A DNA stretch of 64,000 bases from Siphonodentalium dalli (Eukaryota; Mollusca; Scaphopoda; Gadilida; Siphonodentaliidae): NCBI GenBank assembly GCA_032622095.1, contig CP136067.1, forward strand, positions 77,154,705-77,218,704. Direction: 5' to 3'. A program made the translations under genes and the position numbers. The notes under the pieces were generated by a model, which saw only the letters and a program-made list of their open reading frames with translations, did no database searches and was not told where the DNA came from. Every line of letters starts with the position of its first letter. Position 1 is the first letter of the stretch. Below, piece by piece: positions 61,803 to 64,000 of the stretch.

Positions 61803-62271
61803 ATATATGTGACCCGCCATATCAAATCCAGTCGGAAGTCGGGATTGTTTTTACCCTGTGCCAATGCATTCTCTTATATATGCGAGTCGACCATAGGTCG
61901 CCTCGCATATATAAGAGAATGCATTGGCCTAACAATTTTTTACAATTTTAATAATTTTTTCTTGTATTCTTTAACAATTTTATAATATCACCCATACAGA
62001 GCCCCAGTCAAACATGAGCAGACGACACTCTTCTATATGCTTCTATATATGTGTGGGGCTCCCTGCAGGGTAATGGATGTTTTTTTTATTTTATGTCCTA
62101 AAAATTGTCAGAAAAAATTATTTTAAAAAAATGATAAAAAATTGTTAGGCCAATGCATTCTCTTATATATGCGAGGCGACCTATGGTCGACTCGCATATA
62201 TAAGAGAATGCATTGGCACAGGGTAAAAAAATCACGACTTCCGACTGGATTTGATATGGCGGGTCACATAT
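61803..62271. mobile_element. Double-hairpin foldback, copy 2 (extended arms)
   Basis: Relative of 50152-50433. Arms 61803-61939 and 62137-62271 (about 135 bp) are inverted repeats: an outer 57-bp part (with GACCCGCCATATCAAATCCA), the 69-bp hairpins at 61860-61928 and 62149-62217, and an inner TAACAATTTTT. The same 27-bp stem occurs four times. A decayed half-hairpin is found again just outside on both sides (61789-61808; 62266-62308), suggesting an older relative into which this one inserted. The 200-bp centre contains GAGCCCCAG...TGGGGCTCC pairing. No ORF of note. Confidence 0.85.
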
Positions 62272-62308
62272 ACGAGTCTCCCATATAATAGAATTGGCCT
62301 AACAATAT

Positions 62309-62878
62309 TTACATTGACCTTGTAAGCCAGTGGCATGTGTGAGCCCGGGGTAGAATATGTATACCGCCCATTAGGGGTAAGAATCCCCCAATGTGGCACC
62401 CTGTTTACCGTGGGGTGCATCCCGTGAGTTGTGGTGTAGGAGTCCTGGAGGTACTAGGACGGCCGTGTCATGTGAGGCATCAACCAGCGGATACGGCTTA
62501 TCTCATGGTCCTCTTTGGTCCTACATATCTTAAAGAAGGATGGTTTAGTTGACTCGGCTCAATCAATCGGCTGATCAGTGTTTCAGATTACATTTCTGCC
62601 ATCTATTATTATGCTTCTGATGTCTAGTTGTGTCTTCTGTTTTTCATGTATATTGTTTCTTTCGTGTCTTGCTGTTTACATGTCGTGTTCACGACTGTTA
62701 AATGTTTCAATCTTGTATTGTTCACGCACGTCTCATTGTGGCGAGGTACCGGCAGGCTGCTATATTCAGTGGCTAAACGGGTCAGCGCTTCAGCTATGTA
62801 CCAGTCTTTGGCCCGATCATAATTTGAAGAGTAGTCCGAGGCGGCTCATGGGCTAGCTGTCGATTATTTGCTTTTCAT
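62309..62878 (+). mobile_element. LINE 5' UTR, copy A (probable)
   Basis: Lies directly upstream of the ORF1 remnant; its last 140 bp align with the sequence upstream of copy B. The proximal part is relatively GC-rich (62330-62500, with GAGCCCGGGGTAG and GTGGGGTGCATCCCGTGAG), which would fit an internal promoter region; that is inference. The boundary with the foldback element is set where the latter's half-hairpin ends. Confidence 0.5.
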
Positions 62879-63965
62879 ATGGCAACTCATAAACAAAAAC
62901 TCGACAAGTTACACTGATGCTGATGTCTACCCCAGTACTTGGTACTTGGTTTTGATCCAAATGTCAAGAGACCTTCTGGATTTGTGATTGACAAAACGAT
63001 ACAAAGCATAGCCTGACAATTAATAGTTGTCAAACCGATCAGGACTGGACCACTAAGTGGCTCTCTTCTGATCGAATGTTCAAGAAAACTTCAAGCTGAT
63101 GCTTTTGTGCAATTAACATCTATATTGCACAAACAGCAGTGTTGATTACCAAAACAATTGATGGACAAAAAAATGAGATAGATATCTTCTGACCTTCAAT
63201 CGGTGCGAGCATCTACCGACATTGAAGGTTGGGTATATGGATATGGATTTAAGCACATATGTTCCAAACCCAAAATGTCATGGGTATGGCCATGGCCAGG
63301 AACGTTGTAAAAGTACAGAAACCATATGTGCACGATGGTTTATTTCTGGTCATGACCATAAGGATTGTACGAATCTTAAGAAATTTTCTAGTTTCACATG
63401 CTGAAATGGATCGTTCATGTCCAATTTGGGACTATGAATTCAAGATACAACGATGAAAAGCTGAGAAGCATCTGTCATATATAGATGCTAAGAAAATATT
63501 GGTCCTCGATCATCCATTCCACAGGTCACATACTCAAAAATCGTGTCTACCAAAAAGTGTGTTGATGCCAGCACTCAGACACAGAGGTAAAACAAACTCG
63601 TCAGTATATTACTACATGTAGCAACACAAGTTGAGGAGACTGATACTATTCCTGTCCCAGAACCTTTAGCGCAGGTAATGGATACAGCTTCTGTCGTTGA
63701 GACATTTCCTCCGAAACAATCTATGCAAGTTGATCCTATTATTTTTTTTTTAAATCGCCAGTTGCTTCGAAACAAAGATCGCCAACGTCACTCAAACGAC
63801 TCTCAGAAAGAGAGGAACATCTTTGAGTGTTCAATATTTTACCACATGATTGACGAGGAACTCTTAACGTTCAAAGACAACATACAATATTTGTGGATCT
63901 AGGCTGTCGGTTGGGCGAAGGATGAATTCCTGCCTCACCCACCGACCGTCAGCTTGACGCATTGA
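62879..63965 (+). pseudogene. LINE ORF1 (gag-like) pseudogene, copy A
   Basis: Starts ATG GCA ACT CAT (MATHKQKLDK) and then breaks by stops and frameshifts. Readable blocks in order: RPSGFVIDKTIQSIA, VVKPIRTGPLSGSLLIECS and RKLQADAFVQLTSI (RRM-like RNA-binding domain); SSDLQSVRASTDIEG; YVPNPKCHGYGHGQERCKST and ETICARWFISGHDHKDCTN (two CCHC zinc knuckles, several Cys lost); EMDRSCPIWDYEFKIQR; YIDAKKILV; then VSTKKCVDASTQTQ and a Pro/Ser-rich tail, ending at SLTH and TGA (63963-63965). This order matches ORF1 of Jockey/I-like LINEs, which coats element RNA. A poly-T run (63740-63750) marks one frameshift. ORF2 would begin beyond the window edge. Confidence 0.8.
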
Positions 63966-64000
63966 TAAAGGTTCATGCGCGATTCATCAAATATTATAAA

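Noticed and set aside
50140-62275. CRISPR-like array from repeated 27-bp stems
   Set aside because: The stems are arranged as mirrored hairpins, not as direct repeats with regular spacers, and the genome is eukaryotic.

Overview
The window is eukaryotic, AT-rich and repeat-dominated. I find no intact host protein-coding gene, no canonical stand-alone tRNA or rRNA gene, no CRISPR array and no bacterial-type operon structure. The only recognisable coding matter is degenerate or truncated mobile-element protein: LINE reverse-transcriptase tails, LINE ORF1 (gag-like) remnants and a Ty3-like gag remnant. Alongside these are tRNA-derived SINEs, many hairpin or foldback DNA elements, a hAT-like element and long-unit tandem repeats of the 'gccatcttggattt / accaaacttggtatgtagg' kind. 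This mix suggests a lophotrochozoan, most likely a marine mollusc. That is inference from repeat style, not from a marker gene.

Layout. 1-1480: mostly unassigned, with one tight hairpin. 1481-5512: a 2.0-kb tandem duplication whose right breakpoint lies inside a hAT-like element; the complete element (5103-5975) keeps a perfect 8-bp target-site duplication. 6030-7086: LINE reverse-transcriptase tail and 3' UTR. 7.1-13.3 kb: little recognisable. 14664-16112: a multi-layer foldback element with arms of 16-bp tandem repeats around two oppositely oriented CAGTGGCG-ended elements. 17.6-18.8 kb: Ty3-like gag remnant and a LINE 3' tail, both on the minus strand. 22.1-23.1 kb: C-terminus of a second LINE family. 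27.6-27.9 and 34.25-34.51 kb: two tRNA-derived SINEs. 33.1-33.7 kb: near-perfect 146-bp palindrome followed by a dispersed repeat with an internal direct duplication. 35.7-36.9 kb: AT/GA microsatellites and a 165-bp satellite. 37.2-38.2 kb: LINE ORF1 remnant (minus). 40.0-41.2 kb: TIR element. 41.25-42.0 kb: intronless basic, Gln-rich ORF flanked by 13-bp direct repeats. 44.8-46.75 kb: three kinds of decayed satellite. 47.4-62.3 kb: a dense series of hairpin elements, including two relatives of a 'hairpin of hairpins'. 62.3-64.0 kb: 5' part of another LINE from the same family as the 37-38 kb copy, running off the window.

The parts do not form a pathway; they are layers of insertion, duplication and decay. 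The most informative structures are the minisatellite-armed foldback, the paired double-hairpin elements, the tandem duplication that cut through a dated transposon, the dispersed 11-bp motif AACGCTCTTTA, and the possibly retroposed ORF at 41.25-42.0 kb.
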